Part shown: positions 24,262 to 34,226 of the stretch, piece by piece | How positions within the stretch are numbered: position 1 is the stretch's first letter | Layout of the letters: the number at the start of each line of letters is the position of its first letter | Assembly: GCA_001986395.2 (NCBI GenBank) | Contig: MQVO02000006.1 | Location: 558,001-622,000, forward strand | Source: Irpex lacteus | Taxonomy: Eukaryota > Basidiomycota > Agaricomycetes > Polyporales > Irpicaceae | DNA: 64,000 nucleotides | Direction of reading: 5' to 3' | The notes under the pieces: generated by a model | What the model was told of the DNA's origin: nothing | Seen by the model: only the letters and a program-made list of their open reading frames with translations | Databases searched by the model: none | Made by a program: the position numbers and the translations under genes

Positions 24262-24618
24262 GTCCGCCGACGGTCTTCCTGGTCAGGCGAGTCCGCTATG
24301 TTATGTTGGGAGGCGTGTGCGCGCCGCCGTTTTTGGGAGTTTGGGAGGGAGAGAGGAGCGGACGAGTTCGGTGCTTCATGGACTAGAGGAGGAGGGCATG
24401 TTAAGGCTGCAGCGGAGCCATAACAGGCGTACTAGCCAGAAAGCCTTCACGTGCAATACGATTATCTACGAATTCCAGAGATCGTTGCAATATCTGATCT
24501 CACGAACGTGCTTGGCCTCTCGTCCACTCGGAAGCTGACAATCCAAAAACATAAATGAATCTATTTCTCAAGCTCACTCCGTCCGCGCTAATCTGTATCT
24601 CCTAAGCAGAAATTCGTA
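24262..24618. other. Upstream region of the PHO81 gene
   Basis: These 357 bp lie between the PHO81 start and the PEX12 stop, so they hold the PHO81 promoter and the PEX12 3' UTR. A CACGTG lies at 24448-24453. No gene seen. Confidence 0.5.
24448..24453. promoter_or_regulatory. CACGTG, candidate Pho4/NUC-1-type site
   Basis: CACGTG is the preferred site of the bHLH factors Pho4 and NUC-1 that run the phosphate regulon. Here it lies about 190 bp upstream of the PHO81-type start codon. The same hexamer occurs several times elsewhere in the window, so chance is a real alternative. Confidence 0.3.
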
Positions 24619-26003
24619 TTATACTAGAATTTTTCGCAGCTGCCACACTCGCGCAGGCAGCAGCGTGACAGGACATCGTCCGTGCTCTAGAACATAGTCG
24701 TGCGCACATCGGTAACAAAATACATATCCCGAAGGAAACGCCGTCGCATTCGCAATCGCATTGTGGCACAGTCCACACTCCCCGTACTTGGTCCCGTCTA
24801 TCTGCAATCCCCGCGGATGTGGTGGTAACATGCGGGGTGGCGGCACGGGAGGACCCTGCGGGGACACAGCCAAAGTTCTCGCGGGAGATGAGGGTGAGTA
24901 CCACCACTCTAAGAATCTGATGAAGAAAATGGCAGTTGGCAGGAGAATCCTCAGGCTGTCTAATAGTAGACGCGGCGATGATATCAGCAATCTTCGTAGC
25001 TTTGCCAACAAACCTTGAGGAAGGTCCTTGGCTAGACCACCTTTGGATGTTCTACGGGCAGCAAGCTACAAAATAGAGTCAGAGTCCTGTTTCTCACGTC
25101 GCATACGACATCAATGATCTCACCATGTCATCTATACCCATACGCCGTATATCGACTCCAATCCATCTTAACCACGGCCGGTAGAAGGGTGTCTTGTCGA
25201 AAAGATACGCAACGTTGCAGACAAACAGCCAAACTTCAAACCCTGTGTTCAACCAAGGGTATACTTTCTTAAACGTTCGTCGGAGTCGAGCGGCCACGGT
25301 CTGTCCATCCCCGTCAATTGACAGTCGTGTGACAAGGTTATAAAACTCACGAACCTCTTCGCCTAAACTTCTAGCCTGCCTTCTCTGCTCGTTCTCGTCA
25401 AACAAATCGTGGTCGACACCTCCTCCCAGCGCTTCGAAATAATCGTGTGCCTTGGCCCGTAGGTACGGAAGTCCGACCTGGACCATATGAGAAAACCAAC
25501 AAGGGCTCGGAGTATGTCGACGTACCAAGAAAATCATGGATCTCCATATTTCACGTCCTCGCAACTTCTCTTCAGCTGGCACGCCTCCCACCGCCGCCTG
25601 AGCTCGCTCGGTTTCAAAAAGAGGTCGTCTACGCCGTTTGAGACCATAGAAGTTCTCGGCAAAGGATGCACCTTGGAGATGGTTAGCTTTGAGTCAACTA
25701 CTGGATGAACGGAGGGGACTGACCATGGGTACGCAGGTAATGTCTCTCAACGAAGAACATTAACGCAGCATAGAACTCTTCATGGCGGTTCACTACACGC
25801 AGCAAATACCTAGGATACCGTTGCGCAAAAACCTACAGTGACTGGTCAACCTCGTAACCCCCTTAAGCAATATAGGGCGGACAACTCACCGACAACACAT
25901 ACTTCAATGCGGGCTGCAACAACCCTCCCAGTTGTTCTTGGGCAACTAATTCAAACAATGAGGGCTTCAAGGGGTCCCCTCCGACGTCGCTGAAGAACTC
26001 CAT
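24619..26003 (-). CDS. PEX12: Peroxisome assembly protein 12
   Basis: RING-type peroxin of the peroxisomal membrane; with PEX2 and PEX10 it forms the ligase that recycles the import receptor PEX5. The start at 26003 gives [20 protein letters not shown], the usual PEX12 opening. It is followed by [32 protein letters not shown] and [22 protein letters not shown] segments with [19 protein letters not shown]. Next come [20 protein letters not shown] and a hydrophobic helix [17 protein letters not shown]. The C-terminal RING is [14 protein letters not shown]...[11 protein letters not shown]...RCPVTL. It has only part of the zinc ligands, as is typical of PEX12. Four or more short introns. The stop is at 24619. 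Confidence 0.92.
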
Positions 26004-26350
26004 CGAGCAAGCCAGCTCTGTGGCAAGACTGGTTCCGGAGACGAGTGCATGGCTGCTGGTAAGCGGAGATACGCCCCCAAATCACAAGCCAGCTTTGAGT
26101 AGACGCCTAGCGGCCGGATTATTCCCACAGATCGAGATAGTGATTCTACCAGACGTCGGCGTGCGTGCCGTGATCACGAAATTGCCCTTTTACAAAGTCC
26201 AAAGGCTTTTAGACCATAAATCCGATACGAGAAGAGACCGCATGAAATTAAAGCTACAAATTACACGTGCTGGGCTACGTATTACAGCATGTTTCAGTCG
26301 ATATAAATACTACGGGCTGGGAAAACGGGGTACGTTCTTCAGTTCGCGAG
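26004..26350. other. PEX12 upstream region
   Basis: This lies between the PEX12 start and the stop of the next minus-strand gene. A plus-strand frame of 126 codons (26020-26400) crosses it but overlaps the end of the neighbouring gene and has no family features. No gene supported. Confidence 0.45.
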
Positions 26351-27527
26351 TCAATTGTTGCATTGAAGGAAATGATCTAACCTCTGGAAATCGTACGTGA
26401 CATAGCCACTATCATCGACGCGTTTTTTGTATCGCCAAACAACCTCTTCATCGTCGTTGGACGAATCCGTTTGTATGCGAGTCAAGCGAAACGCATGCAC
26501 AACGTCATCAGTATTTGCATCTGCACCATGATTATTTAGTCATTGCCTTCAATCCATGTGATATATCTACCTTCGATTGTGCCAATCCATCCAAAATATC
26601 TTCGCACCAGCTGGGCCACCGATTCGCGTCTGGGACCAGCTCGTGTGGAATCCCTCTCACTTGCTCCAGTAGGATCTGTGGGAGGCGGTAGAATGGGCAG
26701 TTGTAGCTGATCCAACTTGGAGTCAAATAGAGCGAACGCAACAGGCTGGCCACTGGCATAATGTTAGCAATGGTAGGGTATGGTAGGCGGTAAATGCACC
26801 ATTGCTCGGCAAGCATATTGACCAGTGATAATGTTTGCGTGACTACTGTCAGATAAGAGGAGACTCTGGACGGTGTAAGCGAAGTAGAGAGGCTCGAGCT
26901 ACTGGCTCCCATACGTTGCTTGTCGAGCCGCGAGAAAGTAGGCAGACGGCTCACACAGCACTATCAGAGACGGGGTCACAGAGAATGTGGTCTTCTGGTG
27001 CAAAAAGTCCTTTTCGTCTTGCAACGCCTCATGGAAAAGGGAGAGTAATAACTCAAGATGGGAAGGTGTGGGTGGGTACCTGTCATTAATGTTAGCTACG
27101 ATGCAATGGCCCGGGAACGGGAAGGCGCAGCTTACAGCATTTCTACTCTTCTTGAGGCATTGGCAACAGCTCCATTACCGCCATTTTTGCTGAGAAAGCT
27201 GTCCTTCGCCTTCCTGACATCGGCTGTCAAGTGCGTTCGCGATGGAGCCAGAACGATGACCTTGGCCGCATCGTGCACGTGCGCGTACGAGAGAGCCAGA
27301 TGTATGGGCGCAGACGCATGATAGTTCCCTTTCACCAGTAAAGTATCAAATTCAGGTAACGTAGGAGCAGGTAATGGAAAGATAGAAGACATCGAGCGTG
27401 ATGCCGCTTGGGAGGAAGAAGTCCATGAAAGAGAGTAGTAGACGCCCATAACTCGTTCATTGGCCTCGGCGAGTTGCCGCGGCTTTACGCAACTTCTCTC
27501 AGACGACGACGAAGCCCGGCTGGGCAT
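26351..27527 (-). CDS. Unrecognised protein, divergent from MDM10
   Basis: Coding character is supported by conserved splice sites and by protein-like segments, but I do not recognise the family. The likely start is 27527; a later in-frame Met occurs at MGVYYSLSW. Readable segments in order are LPEFDTLLVKGNYHASAPIH, LALSYAHVHDAAKVIVLAPS, SFLSKNGGNGAVANASRRVE, then after an intron YPPTPSHLELLLSLF and SVTPSLIVLCEPSAYFLAA. After more introns come VSSYLTVVTQTLSLVNMLAE, WPSWCEDILDGLAQ, and a final exon ending DDSGYVTYDFQRLDHFLQCN before the stop at 26351. The alternation of hydrophobic strands (VIVLAPS, LIVLCEP) and helices is compatible with a RecA-like alpha/beta fold lacking a Walker A motif. 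That is a guess from pattern only. Confidence 0.6.
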
Positions 27528-27578
27528 CGATACACTTCAGCGCAAGGACGGTGCTGGTGGTAGGATTTGTTAACTACC
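27528..27578. promoter_or_regulatory. 51-bp divergent start-to-start interval
   Basis: The ATG of the unrecognised minus-strand gene (27527) and the ATG of MDM10 (27579) are only 51 bp apart. Both promoters must overlap each other or the neighbouring coding sequence, unless translation of the minus gene starts at a downstream Met. Confidence 0.5.
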
Positions 27579-29140
27579 ATGCACCCGTTTGCGACATACG
27601 TGATCCAAAAGTATTTCCAGGCTACCGGTTGGAACGATGACAACTTCTACACCAACATTACGAGGTCTTCGAACGGTGAGTAGACATGTAGTGTATATAA
27701 ATCACATCTTGTTGACCGGATTTACAATACCTGTAGCTATATTGGACTTCGATGTTCCGACAGGGCTCAAGTTTGCCATAGCAAAGTCCCCCAACTCCCT
27801 CTTCAAGACCTCGTATTCTATGACCGCCCTCCCGACTTTGAATGGTTCTGTCGGATACATATTCACGTCGTGCGACCTGGACATTAAAAGCTCTGGAAAT
27901 GTAAACGTGAAGGATATCATTGACCGTTTCAAGGTCTACGATCAGCTACGGCGGCCAGAAGGGAAAGAGCAGGAGTGGCTTGCAGGGGAAAGAGTGGACA
28001 CACGCGGTAAGCAGGGCCTCATCTGCTATTATGTCCCAGAAGTCTAATGGTTTGTATTCGAAGATTACCTACTATACGGACGAATATACGTTCCAACCGG
28101 GAGGTTAGAGGCTCTGTATTCAACAAGAGTGAGCCCGACTTGGCAGGCATCCATAGCAGCCATATCCGACCCTCGTTATAGTCTCCAAACTCTTGAGAAG
28201 GCCAGAGGAGGGTCCTCGCCAAGTAATATGCTCTTCCGACTACAGCACTCTACGGGGAAGTGGTGCTCAGAGTACACTTGGAGTGCTGAAGACCAGATGT
28301 GGGGTGTGCAATGTATGCACAACTTTGGCAAGTTGGCCACCTCGAAAGATACCACTGGTGAAACCACGAAGGTACGCTCAAGGACGAAAAGGGTGGATGA
28401 GGAAGATGCTATGGAAGGCGGACTGAAGGGTCGAATATCTGCTGGTGCAGAGTTTTACTTCAGTGCGAAGGAGAAGAGTGCTGGAGGTGAGTGATTGCCC
28501 CGCTTCGAAAAGCATGAGTGTTCACGACGACTAGTTTCCGGTGGTCTACGCTTTACGACATTACCCGATGCCACGCCACCCTCTGCTCAGGTCCCACCCT
28601 CTCCAGATAATGAGCCTGTAAACTGCCCACCACCCCAGCCTCCCACGACAATCACAGCCATCTTCAATCCCATAGTTGGACACATATCGGGGGCATATGC
28701 AGCTCGAGTGTCGCGTGACCTTTCACTATGCTCCCGATTTGACTTCAATGTTTACAGTTATGAGAGCGAATGGTCACTCGGAGCCGAGTGGTGGACGAGA
28801 CGAAAGCAGACGAAGAGCCCGTCCCCGCCTGTGGTGCCGGACTTATCATCCCCATCCTTACCTTTACTTGTAACACCGATCGAACCACCACTGGACCCCG
28901 TGATAGACCCGGTCCAAGGTGTCGTGAAGGCGCGTTTCTCCACGACCGCCGTAAGTATTCCTTCTAAGTTGTGATCAATATGACTAGAGCTGATATTCAT
29001 TCTGTTAGGACGTTTCCGTCATGTGGGAAGGTCGAATACGAAACATGCTCGTGAGCCTCGGTATCACATCCAACCTCTCAAGCCGTGTGAAGCCCATACG
29101 GGCTGTGGGACTAGAACTCTCCTACTTCAGTTCCGGCTAG
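27579..29140 (+). CDS. MDM10: Mitochondrial distribution and morphology protein 10
   Basis: Beta-barrel of the mitochondrial outer membrane, a component of the ERMES ER-mitochondria tether and of the SAM assembly machinery. The start HPFATYVIQKYFQATGWND is diagnostic for Mdm10. The next exons give ILDFDVPTGLKFAIAKSPNS, LNGSVGYIFTSCDLDIKSSG, YLLYGRIYVPTGRLEALYST and RLQHSTGKWCSEYTWSAEDQ. Later segments are LKGRISAGAEFYFSAKEKSA, GGLRFTTLPDA (after a Pro-rich loop), IFNPIVGHISGAYAARVSRD and SYESEWSLGAEWWTRR. The last exon ends MLVSLGITSNLSSRVKP...GLELSYFSSG with the terminal beta-signal-like strand. Short introns are present throughout. A Pro-rich insertion of about 30 residues is longer than in yeast. 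Confidence 0.93.
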
Positions 29141-29650
29141 GACATCGCTTCCTTGCCCCGCATCTTCCTATTTAGCCTCTGCCGTGCGGATTTCACATAC
29201 ATACAGTATACCATATATCGCCACAATATCACCCAGACAAGCCATGTCACGCACTGTAATATCAATAACTGGTCGAATAGGGCTATTGCACAAATATATC
29301 ATTGGAAACACATTATTCTGGCGTAAACAGATAATACAAAAGAGATGGACTTTGTTGTGGGTATATACAGCATCGTTATATCACAGCAAGCAGGAGAAGA
29401 AAAGTCGTTTGGAACACATACAGACAACAACAAACTAACTGGGAGGAGTCCAGACTCATTTGAGCGAAGCAAGATGAGGACAGTACAGTAATGAGAAGCG
29501 TACACACATAATCTTTGCAAGCAAGAGCGGATAGATAGCAGAGGTGGGGTGAGATTGAAAATACGGGAGATGAGAGATGAGAGCAAGAATATGAGATGAG
29601 ATGGAGGAGGCTGCCAGTACGTGCGGCGTGCACCCTGGTAGTGCATACAA
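29141..29650. other. Convergent intergenic, 510 bp
   Basis: 3' UTRs of MDM10 and the RGG protein. Pyrimidine- and A-rich, with frames up to 135 codons that run as antisense continuations and show no domain. No gene seen. Confidence 0.5.
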
Positions 29651-31234
29651 TCACTCCGCTTTGGCTGTTGCTGCAGCAGCCTCACGCTCGCGTTTAGGCA
29701 TAGCACCTCCCAAAGATCGAGCGAGCCTCGAGATAGCGTCCCCAGATATCACAGGACGAGTATGGTGCTGTGGTCGCGCGTGAGCTGTAGCAGTACCCGG
29801 TCCTGTGTGCGGCGTAGAGTGGTTGCGCCCATGCGAGATGTCATTCCGCCTTGGACCAATGTCTGCCGGAGATTCCTTGAAGCGCCCTCCAACAGTGTGT
29901 GCACGATTGTGCGACGGGTTGAACCCGCCACGAGGGGGGTTGGGGAAGCGCTGGGGCGGGGGAGGGGACAGGGCGCGTGGGGGCTGAGACGCATGGATGG
30001 ACGCCGCCAATCCGCGAGGAGGCGAAGGGGATTTCGGGTGTTCCGTGCTAGAAGCGGAAGCTTCTGTGGTGGCCTTCTCGTCAGCCTTCGATGAATGGTC
30101 CGCCTGCGAAGTGTCGTTGTCGCTGGAGACTGTCTCCCTTGCCGGAGCCTCGACCTTCGTCTCCGTAGGCTCCGTCTCCGCACGCGGCGTCCCCGCATCT
30201 GCGCTGGCCTTCAACTTCGTTTCCATCCCGTTAACATCGTGCAGCTTGATGGACGGAGTCGAGATGTCGATGTCAATAATGTTAGGGAGCGGTCGCAACG
30301 CATCCTGCAAAATGGGAGAGATGACACTAACCCCGACTTTCTCGCCATCTGCGACATCGGTGGCGGGCCCATTGGTACTGAGACTCGAGGTGACTCCCCA
30401 GTCATCGAGATCAGGCAAACTGTCATCTTCGTCATCCTCGGCCCAATCAAAATGACTGTGGCTGCCGGGTGTGTGTGGTCTGTCCATGGCCACCGCGCGA
30501 ACGCGTTCCACTAGAGCGTCGATGTTGTGTGCGATGTCTGATCCCGTGTAGTGAATTTGAACGGGTGCCATGTGTGGAGGAAGGTCTTTGGTTAGTGTTG
30601 GAGCAGGCTTCTCGACATGTTGGGTGGAATTCTGTTCTGATGCGGTTGCATTTGATTGCTTCCGAGCGTGGTTGGTTTGTGCAGGGAGTGGTGCGGGAGG
30701 TGGCGCGGTCTTATGAGCTGTGGATCGCCTTCGGCGGCTGGGAGAGACGGAAGGGGAGGAGGAGGCGTTTGAAGGGGTAGCATTGAGCGTGTCAACTCCG
30801 AGCGAAGGCTGTTTTCGAGGAGGCCTCTGGTCCGAGTTCTTACGCGGAGGTTTTGCTTTATTGGTCCCCTTCGTTGGACCATTAGTCTGAGATGATGTAG
30901 TTGTAGTGGGGGATGGAGGAGCAGTAGGCTTTAGTGAAGCCAAAGGGGTATGATCTTTCTCGTCTTTGCTGAGTTCTGCGTCGACCTTCTTGGCACCATC
31001 TTCAGGAGCTGTGGCAGGGGCCTTGCTGCTACCTGTACGCCCTCCCGAACCTCCACGACCACCGCGACCGCCACGTCCTCGTCCGCGAGGAGCACCTCTT
31101 GGCGCTCCACGAAAACCTGAACCGGAGTCTGACCTCTTGCCCCGTTCACCGCGAGGAGGCATTGGCTTGTCTGCCCACATTGACGCGCTAACACCCCCTG
31201 TCGGCGCGGGCGAGGCAGCAGCAGCAGTGGCCAT
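29651..31234 (-). CDS. Disordered RGG-box protein
   Basis: A single uninterrupted 527-codon frame, unusual in this intron-rich window. The N-terminus from 31234 carries a dense Arg-Gly box (GRGRGGRGGRGGSGGRTGSS at about residues 50-70), typical of RNA-binding proteins methylated on Arg. The rest is low-complexity Ser, Pro, Thr and Lys sequence with acidic patches (FDWAEDDEDDSLPDLDDWGV near residue 265) and a basic C-terminus (RLARSLGGAMPKRERE). There is no folded domain. The segment MAPVQIHYTGSDIAHNIDAL may be a conserved short motif. A role in RNA binding or ribonucleoprotein assembly is inferred only from the RGG box. Confidence 0.75.
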   Translation of the reverse strand: MATAAAASPAPTGGVSASMWADKPMPPRGERGKRSDSGSGFRGAPRGAPRGRGRGGRGGRGGSGGRTGSSKAPATAPEDGAKKVDAELSKDEKDHTPLASLKPTAPPSPTTTTSSQTNGPTKGTNKAKPPRKNSDQRPPRKQPSLGVDTLNATPSNASSSPSVSPSRRRRSTAHKTAPPPAPLPAQTNHARKQSNATASEQNSTQHVEKPAPTLTKDLPPHMAPVQIHYTGSDIAHNIDALVERVRAVAMDRPHTPGSHSHFDWAEDDEDDSLPDLDDWGVTSSLSTNGPATDVADGEKVGVSVISPILQDALRPLPNIIDIDISTPSIKLHDVNGMETKLKASADAGTPRAETEPTETKVEAPARETVSSDNDTSQADHSSKADEKATTEASASSTEHPKSPSPPRGLAASIHASQPPRALSPPPPQRFPNPPRGGFNPSHNRAHTVGGRFKESPADIGPRRNDISHGRNHSTPHTGPGTATAHARPQHHTRPVISGDAISRLARSLGGAMPKREREAAAATAKAE

Positions 31235-31675
31235 AGTCGTTCAAAGGTCGAAGAGGTGTGAGCCGAGTCTGGTCAACGCTGTCCACATACCGCCCAATGT
31301 CAGTGGAACTCTAATATAGCAAGGATTATTAGAACGTACCAAACAATCACGATAACTAGTAAAACAAGGAATTGGAAGACGATGGCTGCAGTTGGATTAT
31401 GTGTCTTTTGACTGGGTAGATGTAGAATAGTATGAATGATGGGGCAGAGGTTGAGTAGGGGAGGTAGGTGGACTGTGTGGTCCTGTTCAGAGCGACTCGG
31501 ACTCAGTCAACTCTCATCCAAATGCGGCAGACCGCCCGGTGGCCACGTGTTGGCCAGACCCCAGCGCTTCGTCTGGATCGTCGCGTACTGCAGTAGCACC
31601 TCTCTCGCTAGGGCCATATACCTCACTCGAATCCATTGTCTCCATACAGGACAATCCAACACTAGAAAAGCAGCC
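31235..31675. other. Divergent intergenic, 441 bp
   Basis: Separates the leftward RGG gene and the rightward SmG gene; holds both promoters. Nothing specific recognised. Confidence 0.45.
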
Positions 31676-32039
31676 ATGTCGAAAGCCTCGCAACCAGAGC
31701 TCAAAAAGGTGCGTGTTGGTGGCTTTGCTATCATTGTTCGAATGTGTGGCTCATGTCGGTTGTTGCGTTTAGTTCATGGACAAGAAGTTGTTCGTCCACC
31801 TGCAAGGCGGCCGCAAGGTTAGCGGAACATTACGAGGATATGACCTGTTTTTGAACCTCGTGCTTGACGATGCGTTGGAGGAGACAACACCGGCGCAGAA
31901 GCATCCTATTGGCACTGTCGTACGTCCACAGCCACACCAGTTCACTGCACATTAACTGACTGCGATGCGTGTATTTGTCGTGCAGGTCATCCGTGGCAAC
32001 AGCGTTACATCAATGGAGACTCTAGAAGCGATCCGGTGA
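31676..32039 (+). CDS. SNRPG: Small nuclear ribonucleoprotein G
   Basis: Core Sm protein of the spliceosomal U1, U2, U4 and U5 snRNPs. Three exons, 31676-31708, 31773-31919 and 31986-32039, join in phase 0 into 77 aa, the normal SmG length. The Sm1 motif is visible as KLFVHLQGGRKVSGTLRGYD with FLNLVLDDA, and Sm2 as VIRGNSVTSMETLE. The lysine-rich start SKASQPELKKFMDK is typical of SmG. Introns are 64 and 66 nt. Confidence 0.95.
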
Positions 32040-32655
32040 TTGCTAGGGGCTGCTACTCTACTGGACTGCTGTGTGCGTTACTTGTATCATTATTTTTCAC
32101 CGCGCTGTCGTGTGCTCTCGTCCATAAGATCCCTTGTACCTCCATTTTCATGACATTTGCTGTGGCGAACATGCCGTCTTCTTCACAACCAATACACAGT
32201 GAAAGTCATCCAATATCCCATTCATTCGATCACAAAGGTACATGTCTATGGGTACAGTATGTACGTCTCAAAACTATGGCAAACAACGGTATAAAGTCAC
32301 GCTATCCGCCTCAAACGAGGACGCTTTGTTTCCTCTCCCACGACCACCGACGACCCCAGCTTCAAATCATCCATAAAATGAACGATTTTCAGAAAGGTGC
32401 AGGTAACGGCTTGTGCGGGTTCAGATTGAAGAGCCTTTGAATAAAATTCGCGCCTTTTTAATTGAGAACGTTGTGGCGGCCACGTGGGTGAGACCCCGCG
32501 TGGCCTTGACGCACTCGCCCCAAGTGATTCGCGCACTGAGTTCAGACTCTCTTTCAATTCACACATACGTGTTCCTAACAGTATCTCGCCCGTCCACGTC
32601 GTTCTTTATATCGTACAAACTAGTTTGAAAGTACAGTCGGGCTACCTTCTCAAGA
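32040..32655. other. Intergenic, 616 bp
   Basis: Lies between SmG and the syntaxin gene, in the same direction. Frames up to 134 codons without recognisable content. A palindromic CACGTG is at about 32482. No gene supported. Confidence 0.45.
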
Positions 32656-34012
32656 ATGACAGCGAGCGATCGTACGGTGGAGTTTCGGCAGCTGGTGAAG
32701 GAGGCAGCGGAGGGTATACCGGACGCCAAACGACGGAAGCTGAACAGACCTTCGAGACGAAGTCAGGACGGACAGAAGGATGGGCAGGATGACTTGAACA
32801 AGCAATACATGGCTGAGGGATACATCATCGTGCGTCTCACCCTCCCAGATGATATACTAGAGTTAACTGAACTCCAGTCTATCTTTGCGTCCGCTGATGC
32901 TTATAGCTGAACAACATAACTACGCTCAGTCGTATGGTCAGCTCTGTGCGTAAACCGTATCTGAACTTGGATGCACGGAGTACGCCATTCGCGCGACAAC
33001 CTTCACGAACGATCGACCTCGGTGGTTCAGACTCGTCGTCCTGGGCGAACATCAAACACTTGTCGAACGAGGAACGAGACCAGATCGACTTGCAAGCCAG
33101 AGTCATCCTCTCCCGATGCTCGGAACGTATAAAAGAGATGGAAGTACTAGAGAAACGTGAGCATTTGTCCCTCTCTGCATAGTCCCAACAAAGGCTGAAG
33201 TACATGACTGCATTGACCAAGGCCGCGCTGAACTCGCCGCAAGCAAAACCAACCCTCTCATCCGCTTTCTTCCTGCTCGTCTTCGACAAGATGAAACCAC
33301 CGCCGCGAACGACTTCATAGCCGCACACCACGCCAGCATAACGTGGTACCTCAGCCGACGACTCACCGAAGCCAGCCAAGCACTCAAGGAGATGCAAGAA
33401 GAGCGCATGAAACGCCAGCTAGAGCGTACGAAAACACTAGGCTCAGGCGCAGCCCGCGAAGCCATGTTCATGACCGACGTCCCCTCCTCCTCGTCCTCTT
33501 CCTCCGACAACAACTCCCCAGCTGGTGGGAGTGGAGGGTGGCTCGGAGGTGCCTCTCAGCTAGCGTCCAACTTCATCACCGGCTCGTCTCTGGGAGACCC
33601 ATCCGCCGCCAGTGGTCGCAGCACACCCAAATCCACCACCTTCACCGACTTCCTGGACGACACGGACGACGACGTGGAAGAGCTCGAGCTCACGCAGTCG
33701 CAAATCATGCAATTCGAGACGGAGAACGCGAACATACTGCAGAACATGCAGGACGCGCTCGCGTCGGTGCAGCAGGCCGAGTCGCGGTTGATGGAGATCA
33801 GCGCGCTGCAGATGGAGTTGGTGGCGCATTTGACGAAGCAGACAGAGCAGACGGAGCAGCTGTACGAGGATGCGATCGCGACGGCGGCGACGGTTGAGAA
33901 GGGGAATGTGCAGCTTAAGGAGGCGAGGAGACGGGCGAGGGACAGTCGGAAGTGGATTTTGCTGTTCCTCATCGGGGCCAGTTTGTCTTTGCTGTTCTTG
34001 CACTATTATTAG
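32656..34012 (+). CDS. UFE1: Syntaxin-18 type ER t-SNARE
   Basis: ER Qa-SNARE for retrograde Golgi-to-ER fusion. Three exons, 32656-32829, 32907-33156 and 33222-34012, give 404 aa. The N-terminal segment EFRQLVKEAAEGIPDAKRRK matches the Sly1-binding start of the family. Then come NNITTLSRMVSSVRKPYLNL and AANDFIAAHHASITWYLSRR, which is diagnostic for syntaxin 18. A Ser/Asp-rich linker follows. The SNARE helix runs through ELTQSQIMQFETENANILQN and LMEISALQMELVAHLTKQTE. The C-terminal anchor is WILLFLIGASLSLLFLHYY. The first intron begins at a GTGCGT inside what reads as an open frame and must be removed for the family motif to form. Confidence 0.92.
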
Positions 34013-34226
34013 TTGGATGGATACTTTCTGGTTCTTGTGGATTATTGTTGCTCTGAATTTATTTGGACTTTCACGCTGTGCATGGATGACGTTTAGAGCT
34101 CTGTTTCATACTATACCCATTTGTCCGTGGATGAATGCAGTCGGTGAATAATTTACTATGTACCATAGATATATCTGTATGGGAAATGGAGGACCGTGTA
34201 TAAAGTTCCCAGAGGAACACTTTGCA

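Noticed and set aside
29749..30198. Minus-strand Arg-rich frame of 149 codons
   Set aside because: Alternative frame inside the RGG-protein gene; Arg/Pro repeats arise from the frame shift.
33343..33897. Plus-strand frame of 184 codons rich in Arg and His
   Set aside because: Out-of-frame shadow of the syntaxin-18 last exon; composition is typical of a shifted GC-rich coding frame.
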